DNA of 64,000 nt, from contig NZ_CAOJCM010000001.1 of assembly GCF_948329825.1 (NCBI RefSeq), positions 744,001-808,000 of the forward strand. The letters run 5' to 3'. Shown piece by piece: positions 27,527 through 36,683 of the stretch (positions are counted from its first letter, which is position 1; each line of letters begins with the position of its first letter). The DNA is from Paenibacillus sp. JJ-100. Its GTDB lineage: Bacteria > Bacillota > Bacilli > Paenibacillales > Paenibacillaceae. The notes below the pieces were generated by a model that was given only the letters and a program-made list of their open reading frames with translations, did not search any database and was not told the origin of the DNA. Both the position numbers and the translations under genes were made by a program.

Positions 27527-27766
27527 TTAATATAAAGATAGAGCGAGAGAGTCGTTTTCACTGCGGCTGTGCAGAATAGCTTCGCCGCCAACAATTTCAA
27601 TACTAATCAAAGAGTGCAGACATTTTTGTAAAGCGCGTTTACCGTTACTGATTTTATGCTCAAGGGCACTACTCAGCAATCTCAATGTTTTTTGCACAGG
27701 TTGTTTGTTTTCTTGATTAAAATATACTGGGATTGACTTGTTTTGAAATGTTATTAGAGTTCTCAC
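27527..27766 (-). CDS. small hypothetical protein (79 residues)
   Basis: GTG start at 27766 with TGAGGTGAT seven bases upstream on the minus strand, and a shared terminator downstream. Basic protein, begins VRTLITFQNKSIPVYFNQ, ends EAILHSRSENDSLALSLY, no cysteine-rich or membrane segment. No recognised family. Good ribosome site and terminator favour a real gene. Confidence 0.5.
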   Translation of the reverse strand: MRTLITFQNKSIPVYFNQENKQPVQKTLRLLSSALEHKISNGKRALQKCLHSLISIEIVGGEAILHSRSENDSLALSLY

Positions 27767-28184
27767 TTGAAATCACCTCACGAGAGTTATTTCATACACG
27801 TTATATTAAATACCAATGCTTAAAATTACCTTAAAAATAGCTTATGAAAACATAAAGCTCCATAAAGTTTGAAAAGTGTTCACAATTCAATTGTGGGCAA
27901 AGGAATGAAAGTCCCAAACAACCTTTTTATTTTACTTTAAATGGTAAATAACATGAGGTTTTCGCATCTTTGCAAATTTTAAAATGAAGAATGACACGAA
28001 AGTTCTGAGTCAAATGTACGATATTTCAATATATACGTGGGTCGTATGTAACAAAATTACAGCAGGTACGTTGCAAACAAGGGTTTTATATAAGAAAATA
28101 GGATGGAATAACGTTTCATATGCTTTTTTTTGATTTAATCTGACATTAGGACAATTTACATATGAGACCTTGGGAGGGATTCAC
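27767..28184. other. AT-rich intergenic region before the type VII locus
   Basis: About 400 bases without a supportable gene. It must contain promoters for both the small minus-strand gene and the secretion locus, but I cannot single out a convincing -35/-10 pair. Confidence 0.5.
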
Positions 28185-28508
28185 ATGATTCTAACCGTGT
28201 ATTCCGGCCGGGAAGAAGGCGAATGGTTCGACATTGAAGTTCCGGATGAATGCACCATTGAACATTTAAAGACGTTGCTCGGTGTACGGATATTTGGACA
28301 GGCGCCGGGAGATGGCATTCAGTATATATTAGAGGCTAAATTTCCGGAGGGGTTATGGTTTACACCTCAGAACACTCAACAGTTAATGGAGACTGGATTG
28401 CGCCAGGGAAGCTGTGTACGTGTGCAACGTGCTTTTTCAACGACTTCTGAAGAGGCCCCGATCTATGGAAGACGCTCTCTGTTTCAACAGGAGAGCAACG
28501 AATCGTGA
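28185..28508 (+). CDS. YukD/EsaB-like ubiquitin-fold protein of the type VII locus
   Basis: 107 residues from ATG 28185, seven bases after GGGAGGG. The first part (MILTVYSGREEGEWFDIEVPDECTIEHLKTLLG) has the beta-grasp pattern of YukD/EsaB, small ubiquitin-like cytosolic components of Firmicutes type VII secretion; the same fold forms the cytosolic domain of actinobacterial EccD. It is longer than B. subtilis YukD (79 residues). First gene of the locus, followed 53 bases later by the ATPase gene. Confidence 0.8.
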   Translation: MILTVYSGREEGEWFDIEVPDECTIEHLKTLLGVRIFGQAPGDGIQYILEAKFPEGLWFTPQNTQQLMETGLRQGSCVRVQRAFSTTSEEAPIYGRRSLFQQESNES

Positions 28509-28561
28509 TGCGCGGCGTATCTTTCATCAAATGAATTACTAATAAAGGAGGTCTTTTCTTC

Positions 28562-31500
28562 GTGAATGTGTTATATCAGCGTTCTCCAAGAATGACACCG
28601 GTTCTGAAGGAGGAGACCTTAGAAATTCTAAGGCCGCCTACTGAACCGAACAAACCTACGTTTTCTATGATTTCTATTGTAGTTCCCGTTATAATGACAA
28701 TGGTCAGCATCGGTTTCTACGTATACATCAATGTGACTGGCAAGATGGGTAACAGCACTTATATGATGTTTCAGATGATGACGGTGATGATGATGCTTAC
28801 TTCATATACCATCCCGTTCTTTGTATATCTGAGCAACAAAAAAGCTTATCGCAAAAAAATTGAGGAACGTAAAGCGATGTATCTCGCACAGTTAGACAAA
28901 CACCGTGAAGAACTGAAAGAAGCACAGGCGGAGCAGGTGAAAAGCCTTCATGAGATTCATGGTGATCCTGCAGTATGTCTGCAGGTTGTGAAGAATCGAC
29001 ACAGTTCCCTCTGGGAGCGATCACCGGAAGATGATGATTTTTTGCAGGTGCGTGTCGGCACTGGAGAGGTTCCGTTCCGCATCAAGCTACAGGTTCCTCG
29101 GATTGATGGATATGAAAAGGACGAATTGATTGAAGCTGCTCATGAACTCGCCGCTGAGTTCCAGACGGTTCCTGATGCCTCGATTACCTTGCCTCTATTT
29201 GAGTCCAAGGTGATGGGGCTTGTAGGTGATCGAGAGGAGGTCTTGGCTTCACTGCGAGTGATTGTCTCTCAACTCACGGTAAGGCACTCACCCGATGAAC
29301 TGAAACTTGCTGCTTTTTATGAAGAAAAGGAAACGAAGGAGTGGGAATGGCTTCGCTGGTTGCCGCACATCTGGGATGAGGATCAGGCACAGCGATACAT
29401 GGCCGACAGGCACAGCAGTGCGCACCAATTAGCGGACAGCTTGTTTTCCGTGCTGAATCGTCGTCGTAACAATAAGGAAGACCGCTACAAAAAAACAGTG
29501 CAAACGCCATGTTATGTGGTTATTCTGTCCGATACTCAGCTCATAGAAGAGGAGCCATTGCTTCCGTTGTTGCTGGAAGCTGCACAAGAGATTGATGTGT
29601 GCACGATTGTACTGGCGAACCGCAAACAGTCACTACCGATGCACTGTCAATTAATTATGGAGGCTTCTAAAAACAAAGGCGTTTATATCAAAAAGACGGA
29701 AGATGCGGACGTTATTACGCAGACATTCAAGCCGGATGTGATTTCGAAAGAGACAGCTGAGGCTTTATCCCGTTATATGTCGCCGATTCGTCTGAAGCGT
29801 TCTTCCGCTTCAGAGATACCGCAAGTGCTACCTTTGTTCGATATGCTTAGCACTTCACGGGTGGAGGATTTGGACGTTGTATCTCGCTGGGAACAAACCC
29901 GATATCCCGATACACTCCCTGTGCCTATGGGGGTAAGGGCCGGCGGCAAAAAGATATCAATTAACTTGCACGATAAGATTGAACGCCAAGGTCATGGTCC
30001 GCACGGGCTGATTGCAGGAACAACCGGTTCAGGTAAAAGTGAGGTTATTCAATCCATTGTTGCTTCCTTGGCCGCCGAGTTCCATCCGCATGATCTCGCC
30101 TTCATGTTAATCGACTATAAGGGTGGAGGTATGTCCAACACCTTTGTGGATCTGCCACATGTCGTAGGCACCATTACGAATCTGGATGGCAATCTGATTG
30201 AGCGTGCGAATATTTCACTTCGAGCCGAACTGGTCCGAAGGCAGAAAATATTAAATGATGCAGGTAATCTGCAACATATCGATGAGTATTACAAAATTTT
30301 ACGCTCCAGACATGAACAACCGTTGCCACATCTCGTTATTATTATAGACGAGTTCGCTCAATTGAAACGCGACCAGCCAGAGTTTATGGATGAGCTGATC
30401 AGTATTGCGGCAATCGGTCGAACACTGGGCGTTCACCTTATTCTGGCAACGCAAAAGCCAGCCGGGGTTGTAGATGATAAAATATGGAGTAACTCTCGTT
30501 TTCGCATCTGTCTTCGCGTACAAAGCGAGGGAGACAGTAGAGATATGATTAAAATCCCGAACGCTGCTTGGATTACCAAGCCTGGTCGAGGTTATTTCCA
30601 GGTCGGCAGCGACGAAGTATTTGAAGAGATGCAGTTTGCTTGGAGCGGTGCACCGTACAATCAGCAAGAGGATACAACAACGGTGCTGCCTGTTATGGAA
30701 GTACGCTTGAATGGTAAACGTGAGCCCCTGTTGACGGGAGAACGAAGAGCCGTTCTTAAGGGAGAAGATGTACCGAAACAGTTGCAAGTATTTATTGATT
30801 ATGTAGCTAAAGCTGCTGCTGATGCGGGAATCGAACGTTTACCAGGACCGTGGCTCCCTCCGTTGCCAGAGACGCTAGAGCTGGATAGTCTGCATGACTG
30901 GAAACAGGATACAAACAGGGACAACCTGCTGGACGGGGGAGTTAATGGTCTCAAACCATTGGTCGGTATGCTGGATGACCTGCCGAATCAAAGGCAACTG
31001 CCGTTAGCTATGCCTATGGATCAAGGTCACTTGGTGATCTATGGTATGCCTGGTCTTGGCAAAACCACCTTCGTCCAAACGTTACTGATGTCTCTTGCGC
31101 GTTCGGATCAAACCGAGCCGTGGAACGGATATATTATTGACATGGGTCGGATGATGAAGGACTTCGCCGGGCTGCCACAGGTTGGCGGGGTGATGATGGC
31201 AGAGGAGGAAGACCGGATCAAGCGGTTGTTCCGTTATATTATGAAAATCTCTGCCCAGCGCAAAGATATGATCTCCGAAGCAGGTGTTAAAACAATATCA
31301 GCTTATCGCAGAACTGCGCACGCTGTAGTTCCGCAAATTGTAGTTGTTATTGATGGATATATGTCGTTCCGTAATGCTTATCCAGATGAGAACGAATTGT
31401 TGGAAACTATTTTACGAGAGGGCGGAAGCTTAGGGATTACCTTCGTGCTTACCGCTAACCGCGTAACGGATATTTTCGAAAAATTCAGAAGTAATATACC

Positions 31501-32566
31501 CAATGCAGTTTCATTTGAGCTGTCTGATCCAAGTGATTATTATTATGCTGTCGGACGCCCTTCGAAAGCTCCAAGCCAGCTGCCGCCGGGAAGAGGTCTT
31601 GTAAAAGGACAAGTACCTCCACTAATGTTTCAGACTGCGCTACCAGCTTCTGGAGCTGACGAAGGCGAACGCTCATCGGCATTGCGGCGAACGATTGCAG
31701 CGATTCGCCAGGAGTGGACGGGTGAGGAAGCGCCTCAGATCGCACCTCTTCCTGAGGAAATTCAGCTCAAAGATTTATTAGTTCGTACAGGCTCTTTCGG
31801 TAAAGCGTGGGAAACTTCCACAGTAAACGTTCCGGTGGGACTGCTTACAGACGATCTGGAGCCGTTCGAGCTAAATTTACGTGAAGGGCCTCACTTCTTG
31901 GTGGCAAGTCCAATGGAAGGTGGGAAAACGACCTTTCTGCTAACATGGATGTTGTCCCTGGCTTATCATGCTTCACCTGAGGATGTGCAAATATACACCG
32001 TAGATATGAGATATGGCTCAGGTGGATTGGGTGAGATCAGCAGTTTGCCCCATGTCCGTGGACATGTGTCTAGAGAAGAACAACTTGCACCTGTCATCCA
32101 GGAGTTGTACGATGAAGTTCTGAAACGTGCTGAGATTACTGGAGGATCGGAGATCGTGCTTGTCATTGATGATGCCGACACGTTATCCAAACAACTCAAT
32201 GATTTTAATGTAAAAGATCAGCTTGGTGTTATTGTTCGTCAGGGAAGAGACCGGGGGATTCATGTCATTCTATCTGGGGTTCCGGCAGATTTCCCGACGT
32301 TCGGTTCCGATTGGGTTAGCGATGTAAAAGCATCTCAAAGTGGATTACTCTTAGGGACTTTGGACCCTAATGATCTCTCGTTCTTCCGTATACCTTATTC
32401 AGAATCTGGGGGTAGTGCTGGTGGGCTGAAGGTACTGCCACCAGGTCAAGGTTATTATATAAAACGTAAATATTCCAGGGTTAAAGGTGCAGTTCCTTGT
32501 GATAGCAGCTGGAAAATGAATAATTGGATTTCAGAAATTCGTGACCGATGGCATGTTGTAGTTTGA
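28562..32566 (+). CDS. essC: FtsK/SpoIIIE-type ATPase of type VII secretion, EssC/EccC-like
   Basis: 1334 residues with GTG start after AAAGGAGG. Two membrane helices lie near residues 35-57 and 66-92. Three FtsK-like ATPase domains follow: first with Walker A GTTGSGKS (about 485) and IIIDEFAQL, second with GMPGLGKTT (about 828), third with SPMEGGKTT (about 1115). This is the central motor that drives WXG100 substrates across the membrane. Canonical Firmicutes EssC proteins carry two N-terminal FHA domains before the helices; here only about 34 residues precede them, as in actinobacterial EccC. Confidence 0.93.
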   Translation: MNVLYQRSPRMTPVLKEETLEILRPPTEPNKPTFSMISIVVPVIMTMVSIGFYVYINVTGKMGNSTYMMFQMMTVMMMLTSYTIPFFVYLSNKKAYRKKIEERKAMYLAQLDKHREELKEAQAEQVKSLHEIHGDPAVCLQVVKNRHSSLWERSPEDDDFLQVRVGTGEVPFRIKLQVPRIDGYEKDELIEAAHELAAEFQTVPDASITLPLFESKVMGLVGDREEVLASLRVIVSQLTVRHSPDELKLAAFYEEKETKEWEWLRWLPHIWDEDQAQRYMADRHSSAHQLADSLFSVLNRRRNNKEDRYKKTVQTPCYVVILSDTQLIEEEPLLPLLLEAAQEIDVCTIVLANRKQSLPMHCQLIMEASKNKGVYIKKTEDADVITQTFKPDVISKETAEALSRYMSPIRLKRSSASEIPQVLPLFDMLSTSRVEDLDVVSRWEQTRYPDTLPVPMGVRAGGKKISINLHDKIERQGHGPHGLIAGTTGSGKSEVIQSIVASLAAEFHPHDLAFMLIDYKGGGMSNTFVDLPHVVGTITNLDGNLIERANISLRAELVRRQKILNDAGNLQHIDEYYKILRSRHEQPLPHLVIIIDEFAQLKRDQPEFMDELISIAAIGRTLGVHLILATQKPAGVVDDKIWSNSRFRICLRVQSEGDSRDMIKIPNAAWITKPGRGYFQVGSDEVFEEMQFAWSGAPYNQQEDTTTVLPVMEVRLNGKREPLLTGERRAVLKGEDVPKQLQVFIDYVAKAAADAGIERLPGPWLPPLPETLELDSLHDWKQDTNRDNLLDGGVNGLKPLVGMLDDLPNQRQLPLAMPMDQGHLVIYGMPGLGKTTFVQTLLMSLARSDQTEPWNGYIIDMGRMMKDFAGLPQVGGVMMAEEEDRIKRLFRYIMKISAQRKDMISEAGVKTISAYRRTAHAVVPQIVVVIDGYMSFRNAYPDENELLETILREGGSLGITFVLTANRVTDIFEKFRSNIPNAVSFELSDPSDYYYAVGRPSKAPSQLPPGRGLVKGQVPPLMFQTALPASGADEGERSSALRRTIAAIRQEWTGEEAPQIAPLPEEIQLKDLLVRTGSFGKAWETSTVNVPVGLLTDDLEPFELNLREGPHFLVASPMEGGKTTFLLTWMLSLAYHASPEDVQIYTVDMRYGSGGLGEISSLPHVRGHVSREEQLAPVIQELYDEVLKRAEITGGSEIVLVIDDADTLSKQLNDFNVKDQLGVIVRQGRDRGIHVILSGVPADFPTFGSDWVSDVKASQSGLLLGTLDPNDLSFFRIPYSESGGSAGGLKVLPPGQGYYIKRKYSRVKGAVPCDSSWKMNNWISEIRDRWHVVV

Positions 32567-32582
32567 GGGGAGGTGGCTCATA

Positions 32583-33413
32583 ATGTTGACGGTTCATGAT
32601 TCTAAGCAAAAGGTAGTCACGCTGAAGATTAAGGAACTATTTTTCCTTGCAGGTATTCTAGGTTCAGATCGCTTGCTTGGTGTGGAAGACCCGTTCCGCG
32701 GTTATATGGCAGAAGATATTGCTGTGGAGTGGGAGCGTGTCAAAACCTCCTTGCTGGAGAAAGGGTACTTGGTGCAAGATCAAGATACCCATGAGCTGAT
32801 CATGACACCAACCGTTTTTTCCAGAGTAGCCATTGCCGGATTATCCGATCGAGCATGCTGGCTCCGCTATACGATTGATGGCAAATCGTATGAAAGTTAT
32901 ATACACTGCACCGATGAACGTGTTGTTGAAGTGACCCGTGCCGTGGATGTACCTGATTCGTTTACTCTGAGTGATCTGGGAAATGTTCGTGAAGCCGTCG
33001 CTGTTCTGATTGAACGGATGAAGTGGAGCGGCCAATCTCCGATGGAAAGACCGGCACTGATGTGTTCCAAGAAAAAGTTTTATGAAGTCATGAATGGTCT
33101 GAAAGGCTGTGAAGTGCAGACCGTGGCAGAAGAGCTCTCTCAGGAAACGAATGATCCTGAAGGCTCCCTTGCATTAGCACGTTGTCTGGTCAACAAGCAA
33201 GCTGAAGGAGAGTTCAAGTTGCTCGTATGGAGACAGGATGGATGGCAGTCACAATCGGCGGCATTTACGGCTAGCACGGTATCTAACTGGTTATTCCGAA
33301 TGAGTACAAAAGCTTCGGACGATTGGCTTGTTGCTGCACTAACAACAAAAGAACAGTTTCACGAAATGCTGCTGGACTGGCTTAAACAGCCTGCAGAGGA
33401 AGAGGAAAGGTGA
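32583..33413 (+). CDS. unknown type VII-associated protein, EspG-like
   Basis: 276 residues, soluble, 16 bases after the ATPase gene. The layout resembles the EspG chaperone family of actinobacterial ESX systems: an N-terminal segment ending in VEWERVKTSLLEKGYLVQD, a short hydrophobic turn LIMTPTVFSRVAIAGLSDRACWLRY, then a beta-rich region and helical C-terminus. EspG binds secreted WXG/PE-PPE substrates in the cytosol. The similarity is seen by eye in layout, not by alignment, so a role as substrate chaperone is inference. Confidence 0.5.
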   Translation: MLTVHDSKQKVVTLKIKELFFLAGILGSDRLLGVEDPFRGYMAEDIAVEWERVKTSLLEKGYLVQDQDTHELIMTPTVFSRVAIAGLSDRACWLRYTIDGKSYESYIHCTDERVVEVTRAVDVPDSFTLSDLGNVREAVAVLIERMKWSGQSPMERPALMCSKKKFYEVMNGLKGCEVQTVAEELSQETNDPEGSLALARCLVNKQAEGEFKLLVWRQDGWQSQSAAFTASTVSNWLFRMSTKASDDWLVAALTTKEQFHEMLLDWLKQPAEEEER

Positions 33414-33419
33414 TGGAAA

Positions 33420-33968
33420 ATGCGCATTCGTGTGGAACCGGATGTGCTTCGGGCACTGAGCAGGCAGATTCAGTATGCAGCGGAGCGAATACAGCAAAAG
33501 ATGACAGTGTTGGATCAGGCAATTCATTCGTTGGAATGGGATGTTGAATCCCGTGAAGCGGTGATGAGCGAATGGAATCGCGGCAAACGACTGGGTGAAG
33601 AAGCCCTCCGTCGTTTGATGGATTTAAGTGCACAGCTGGGACGCAAGGCCTTATTGTTCCAACAAGCAGATATGGAGTATCGATCTGTGCTGAGTCATGT
33701 CAATATGGTCTACGGTAATGCGGTCAATATGATGAATGTTTTTCAGAGTAATCATAGCGGTGAGATCCTGCCTGCACATGCTGCTGATGTAGCTGTTGTA
33801 TCCGATCCTCTTTCGGCCATAGCGGCTGTGTATCGAATACAGGATGCTGCTCCGCCTGACACTTCTCCCGCTACTCTTGTTCAAGCTATGCAGCCTGAGC
33901 CAGTGGCTTGGAGATTCAGAGACCCTTCTTATCAAGAAAGAAGAGGAATTGAACCTGTAGTTTCATAA
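33420..33968 (+). CDS. WXG100-like protein with C-terminal extension
   Basis: 182 residues. The first 100 residues form a helix-turn-helix hairpin: VEPDVLRALSRQIQYAAERIQQKM, then SLEWDVESREAV at the turn where WXG proteins carry W-x-G, then a second long helix. Trp is kept, but Gly is replaced. About 80 further residues are Pro/Ala-rich and disordered. It lies six bases after the EspG-like gene. Probable secreted substrate or structural partner of EsxA. Confidence 0.6.
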   Translation: MRIRVEPDVLRALSRQIQYAAERIQQKMTVLDQAIHSLEWDVESREAVMSEWNRGKRLGEEALRRLMDLSAQLGRKALLFQQADMEYRSVLSHVNMVYGNAVNMMNVFQSNHSGEILPAHAADVAVVSDPLSAIAAVYRIQDAAPPDTSPATLVQAMQPEPVAWRFRDPSYQERRGIEPVVS

Positions 33969-34077
33969 AGCATGAAATAAATGTAGGGCAGCTGAACGAA
34001 ATTTCATGTGTAAATAGTCTGTTAGTTGAAGTTTCATATGCTAAAAATGGGGTAAATAGGATTAGGTCCTTCGGCTT

Positions 34078-34106
34078 TTGTCCGATTGATTTTTGTATAG
34101 TACAAT
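34078..34106 (+). promoter_or_regulatory. promoter of the esxA-like gene
   Basis: TTGTCC (34078-34083), 17-base spacer, TACAAT (34101-34106), 46 bases before the ATG. Confidence 0.6.
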
Positions 34107-34152
34107 TTGAACAAACCAAAAAACATCTACACACATCAAGGAGGAATTTAAA

Positions 34153-34428
34153 ATGGCAGGACGTATTTTAGTCACCCCAGAACAACTCGATCAGGTATCT
34201 AATCAATTTAAACAAAGCGGAGAACAAAGTCAGCAAATCGTATCTACTTTGACTCAATCCATCACAAGTATGGAAGGACAATGGGAAGGTATGACAAAGC
34301 AACGTTTCTTCCAGGAGTTCCAAGAAGCTAGTAAACAAATGCAATCTTTCGTTCAAACATTGAACAGCATTAGTGCAGAACTGTCAGCAATCGCTACTAA
34401 ATTCCGCACAGCAGACCAATCTCGTTAA
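34153..34428 (+). CDS. esxA: WXG100 family protein, EsxA-like type VII substrate
   Basis: 91 residues, two helices joined by the W-E-G turn (SMEGQWEGMTKQRF), the defining WXG100 motif. Length matches EsxA/YukE. An AAGGAGG site precedes the ATG. It has its own promoter upstream and a very strong terminator downstream, so it can be expressed above the level of the machine genes. The usual C-terminal secretion signal (YxxxD/E) is not obvious: the end reads AIATKFRTADQSR. Confidence 0.92.
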   Translation: MAGRILVTPEQLDQVSNQFKQSGEQSQQIVSTLTQSITSMEGQWEGMTKQRFFQEFQEASKQMQSFVQTLNSISAELSAIATKFRTADQSR

Positions 34429-34511
34429 TCTGTATTACATAGATCAGGACGATGAATGGTTTGAATCAGCCCTGATCGTATGTGGGCAGAAAGCTAAAGA
34501 TTGTAAAATTA

Positions 34512-34549
34512 CGGCAAAAACCGGGTGGATTAACACCCGGTTTTTGCCG
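34512..34549 (+). terminator. strong terminator after esxA
   Basis: A perfect 16-bp stem (CGGCAAAAACCGGGTG with its complement, 6-nt loop) whose descending arm contains TTTTT. Confidence 0.8.
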
Positions 34550-34583
34550 CAACTATGACATAAAGACAGAGAGAGGGATGAGC

Positions 34584-36644
34584 ATGTCTTTTCAACCGAA
34601 TCCCGGGGATGAAGTAGTGATTAATGATGTGGCCTATACGATTGGTCAGCATCCGGCTGCGCCGGGTCTTGCTTATGCCCAAGCTGGAAGACAAGGGATT
34701 GTGTACCAATTGATTCCCCGCGATGGCTCAGTTCATGGGGCAAAAGCACTAAAAATGTTTTTTCCGAAATTCCGTATCCCGGCGATGGTCTATCAGTCTG
34801 AGCATATGGAGCCATATAGTGAAATACCTGGTCTGCAGGTATGCAAGCGTGAAGTGCTCACTCCGGAAAGAAACGGAGCGCTTATTGGAGAACATCCTGA
34901 TCTGTTATATGCGGTACTGATGCCATGGGTGCAAGGTTTAACCTGGTTCGATGTGATCAGTGATCAGAAGCAGCTGACAGCGGAGGAGAGTCTGAAACTG
35001 GCCAGAGCACTTGCCAGCACAGGTTCTGCAATGGAGCAACGTGGACTCGCGCATTGTGATATGTCCGCGCCCAATGTGATGATTCCGTTTTTTTCCGAAG
35101 TGCAGAACTCGTCCTTAACTTCTGCGGTCGAACTCGTGGATGTGGAGCAGATGTACAGCTCCAAGATGGATCGTCCAGATGCACTGCTTGCAGGATCTCC
35201 TGGTTATGCAGCCCATCGAACCGTGCATAGCGGGTTGTGGAGCTCGTATGCAGATCGATTTGCCGGAGCCGTTATTATTGCAGAGATGCTATCTTGGTCG
35301 GACCCTGTTATTGTAGAAAAAGCATGGGGAGAAAGCTATTTTGACCAGCATGAAATGCAAACGGCAAGTGAGCGATATTTTGCGATGCGCAGTTCCCTTG
35401 AGAAACGCTGGGGTTCCAAATTATCAGATCTGTTTATCCGTGCGTGGGAAAGTCACGATCTGAGCAGTTGTCCAACGTTTGGGGAGTGGTACATTGCCCT
35501 AGCTTCCGTAGATACCCAGCTAGCCGATGCCTTGTTGGCGGCTTCAGAGTCCGAAGAAGATGCAACGGCTTCGCCGGAAGAGGGTGCGAATGCAACGTCA
35601 GATCGTTCATCATCTAGTAGTGTGGAATCAAATGCTGAAGTAGTCGGGGCATCCGATTCAAAACAAGCTCCTGATCAAGAGGCTGTTGTCAATCGGTTGT
35701 TCTTACAAGCAAGAGCGCTGGAGGATGAAGATAAGCCGGCCGCTGCGCTTGAAGTGTATCGTTCACTTTTTCACTTCATTCCCAGCAATAGTGCAATGCA
35801 TATGGAAGTGGAGGCAGCGATCAAAGAGCTCGATGCTAGATTGAATGCAAAACCGGAAAGCACAGAGCCAGTACCTGTCCCATTTTATCGCTCCAAAAAG
35901 TTTATGATCTCCTCTGCTGTACTTGTTGTATTACTAGCGGGGGGAGTACCTACAGTTAAAATTCTTGCGGACCAAGCTGAGGTAAAACAACAGGAAGCTG
36001 CTCGTCTCGCTGAAGCTAAAGCAGCAGAAGAGGCAGCTAGGAAGGCTGCAGCTGAGAAGCTAAAGCAAGAAGAAGCTGAAAAGCAAAAGGCTGCTGAAGC
36101 TGCAAAACTGGAAGCTGAGAAGAAGCGTAAACTCGCCGAAGCCAAACAAAAAGAAGCGGAAGCGAAGAAAAAGGAACAAGAACGTCAAGCTTTGCAGGCT
36201 AAGTATGACAAACAAGCGAAGTATGAAGCTTATCTGGCGCAACGCGAGCAACAGAAAAAGGAAGCAGAGCGCAAAGCGCTACAAGCCAAATATGAGCAAC
36301 AAGCGAAGTATGAAGCTTACCTAGCTTGGAAGAAAGAAAATGACGCCAAAATTGCGAGACAGAAGGCTGAGGCTGAAGCCAAGCGTAAACAGGAGGCTGC
36401 TCAGAAGGAAGCACTTAAGAAAAAGCGTGCTCAAAATGTGGTTAAATTAATTGCTCTCTATAACAGTGCATATAACGCGCAAAAAGGTAAAAAAACATCC
36501 AGTGCTTTGTCATATGCACGTGATTTCAAAAATCTTTATAACACCGATGCTTCCTATTTCAAAGGTGTAGGTAAAGTGGCTGCACGTATGAGTGCAATCA
36601 ATAAATTTTTGAGTAACTCCAAGTACACACTACCAGACCTATAA
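34584..36644 (+). CDS. membrane-anchored Ser/Thr kinase-like protein with coiled-coil C-terminus (type VII locus)
   Basis: 686 residues from ATG 34584 (GAGAGGG upstream; ATG 34578 also possible). The N-terminal kinase-like domain has a candidate ATP lysine (AKALKMF), a catalytic loop LAHCDMSAPNV with Asp and Asn retained, and DVE in place of DFG. An acidic linker follows, then one membrane helix (about 437-458), then a long Ala/Glu/Lys coiled coil containing a tandem repeat (QAKYxxQAKYEAYLA twice). It sits where EssB/YukC (kinase-fold plus helix) lies in standard loci, but appears catalytically more complete and longer. Confidence 0.8.
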   Translation: MSFQPNPGDEVVINDVAYTIGQHPAAPGLAYAQAGRQGIVYQLIPRDGSVHGAKALKMFFPKFRIPAMVYQSEHMEPYSEIPGLQVCKREVLTPERNGALIGEHPDLLYAVLMPWVQGLTWFDVISDQKQLTAEESLKLARALASTGSAMEQRGLAHCDMSAPNVMIPFFSEVQNSSLTSAVELVDVEQMYSSKMDRPDALLAGSPGYAAHRTVHSGLWSSYADRFAGAVIIAEMLSWSDPVIVEKAWGESYFDQHEMQTASERYFAMRSSLEKRWGSKLSDLFIRAWESHDLSSCPTFGEWYIALASVDTQLADALLAASESEEDATASPEEGANATSDRSSSSSVESNAEVVGASDSKQAPDQEAVVNRLFLQARALEDEDKPAAALEVYRSLFHFIPSNSAMHMEVEAAIKELDARLNAKPESTEPVPVPFYRSKKFMISSAVLVVLLAGGVPTVKILADQAEVKQQEAARLAEAKAAEEAARKAAAEKLKQEEAEKQKAAEAAKLEAEKKRKLAEAKQKEAEAKKKEQERQALQAKYDKQAKYEAYLAQREQQKKEAERKALQAKYEQQAKYEAYLAWKKENDAKIARQKAEAEAKRKQEAAQKEALKKKRAQNVVKLIALYNSAYNAQKGKKTSSALSYARDFKNLYNTDASYFKGVGKVAARMSAINKFLSNSKYTLPDL

Positions 36645-36683
36645 TATGATAAATATTGAATAATAGGGGTGACACACTCTAAA

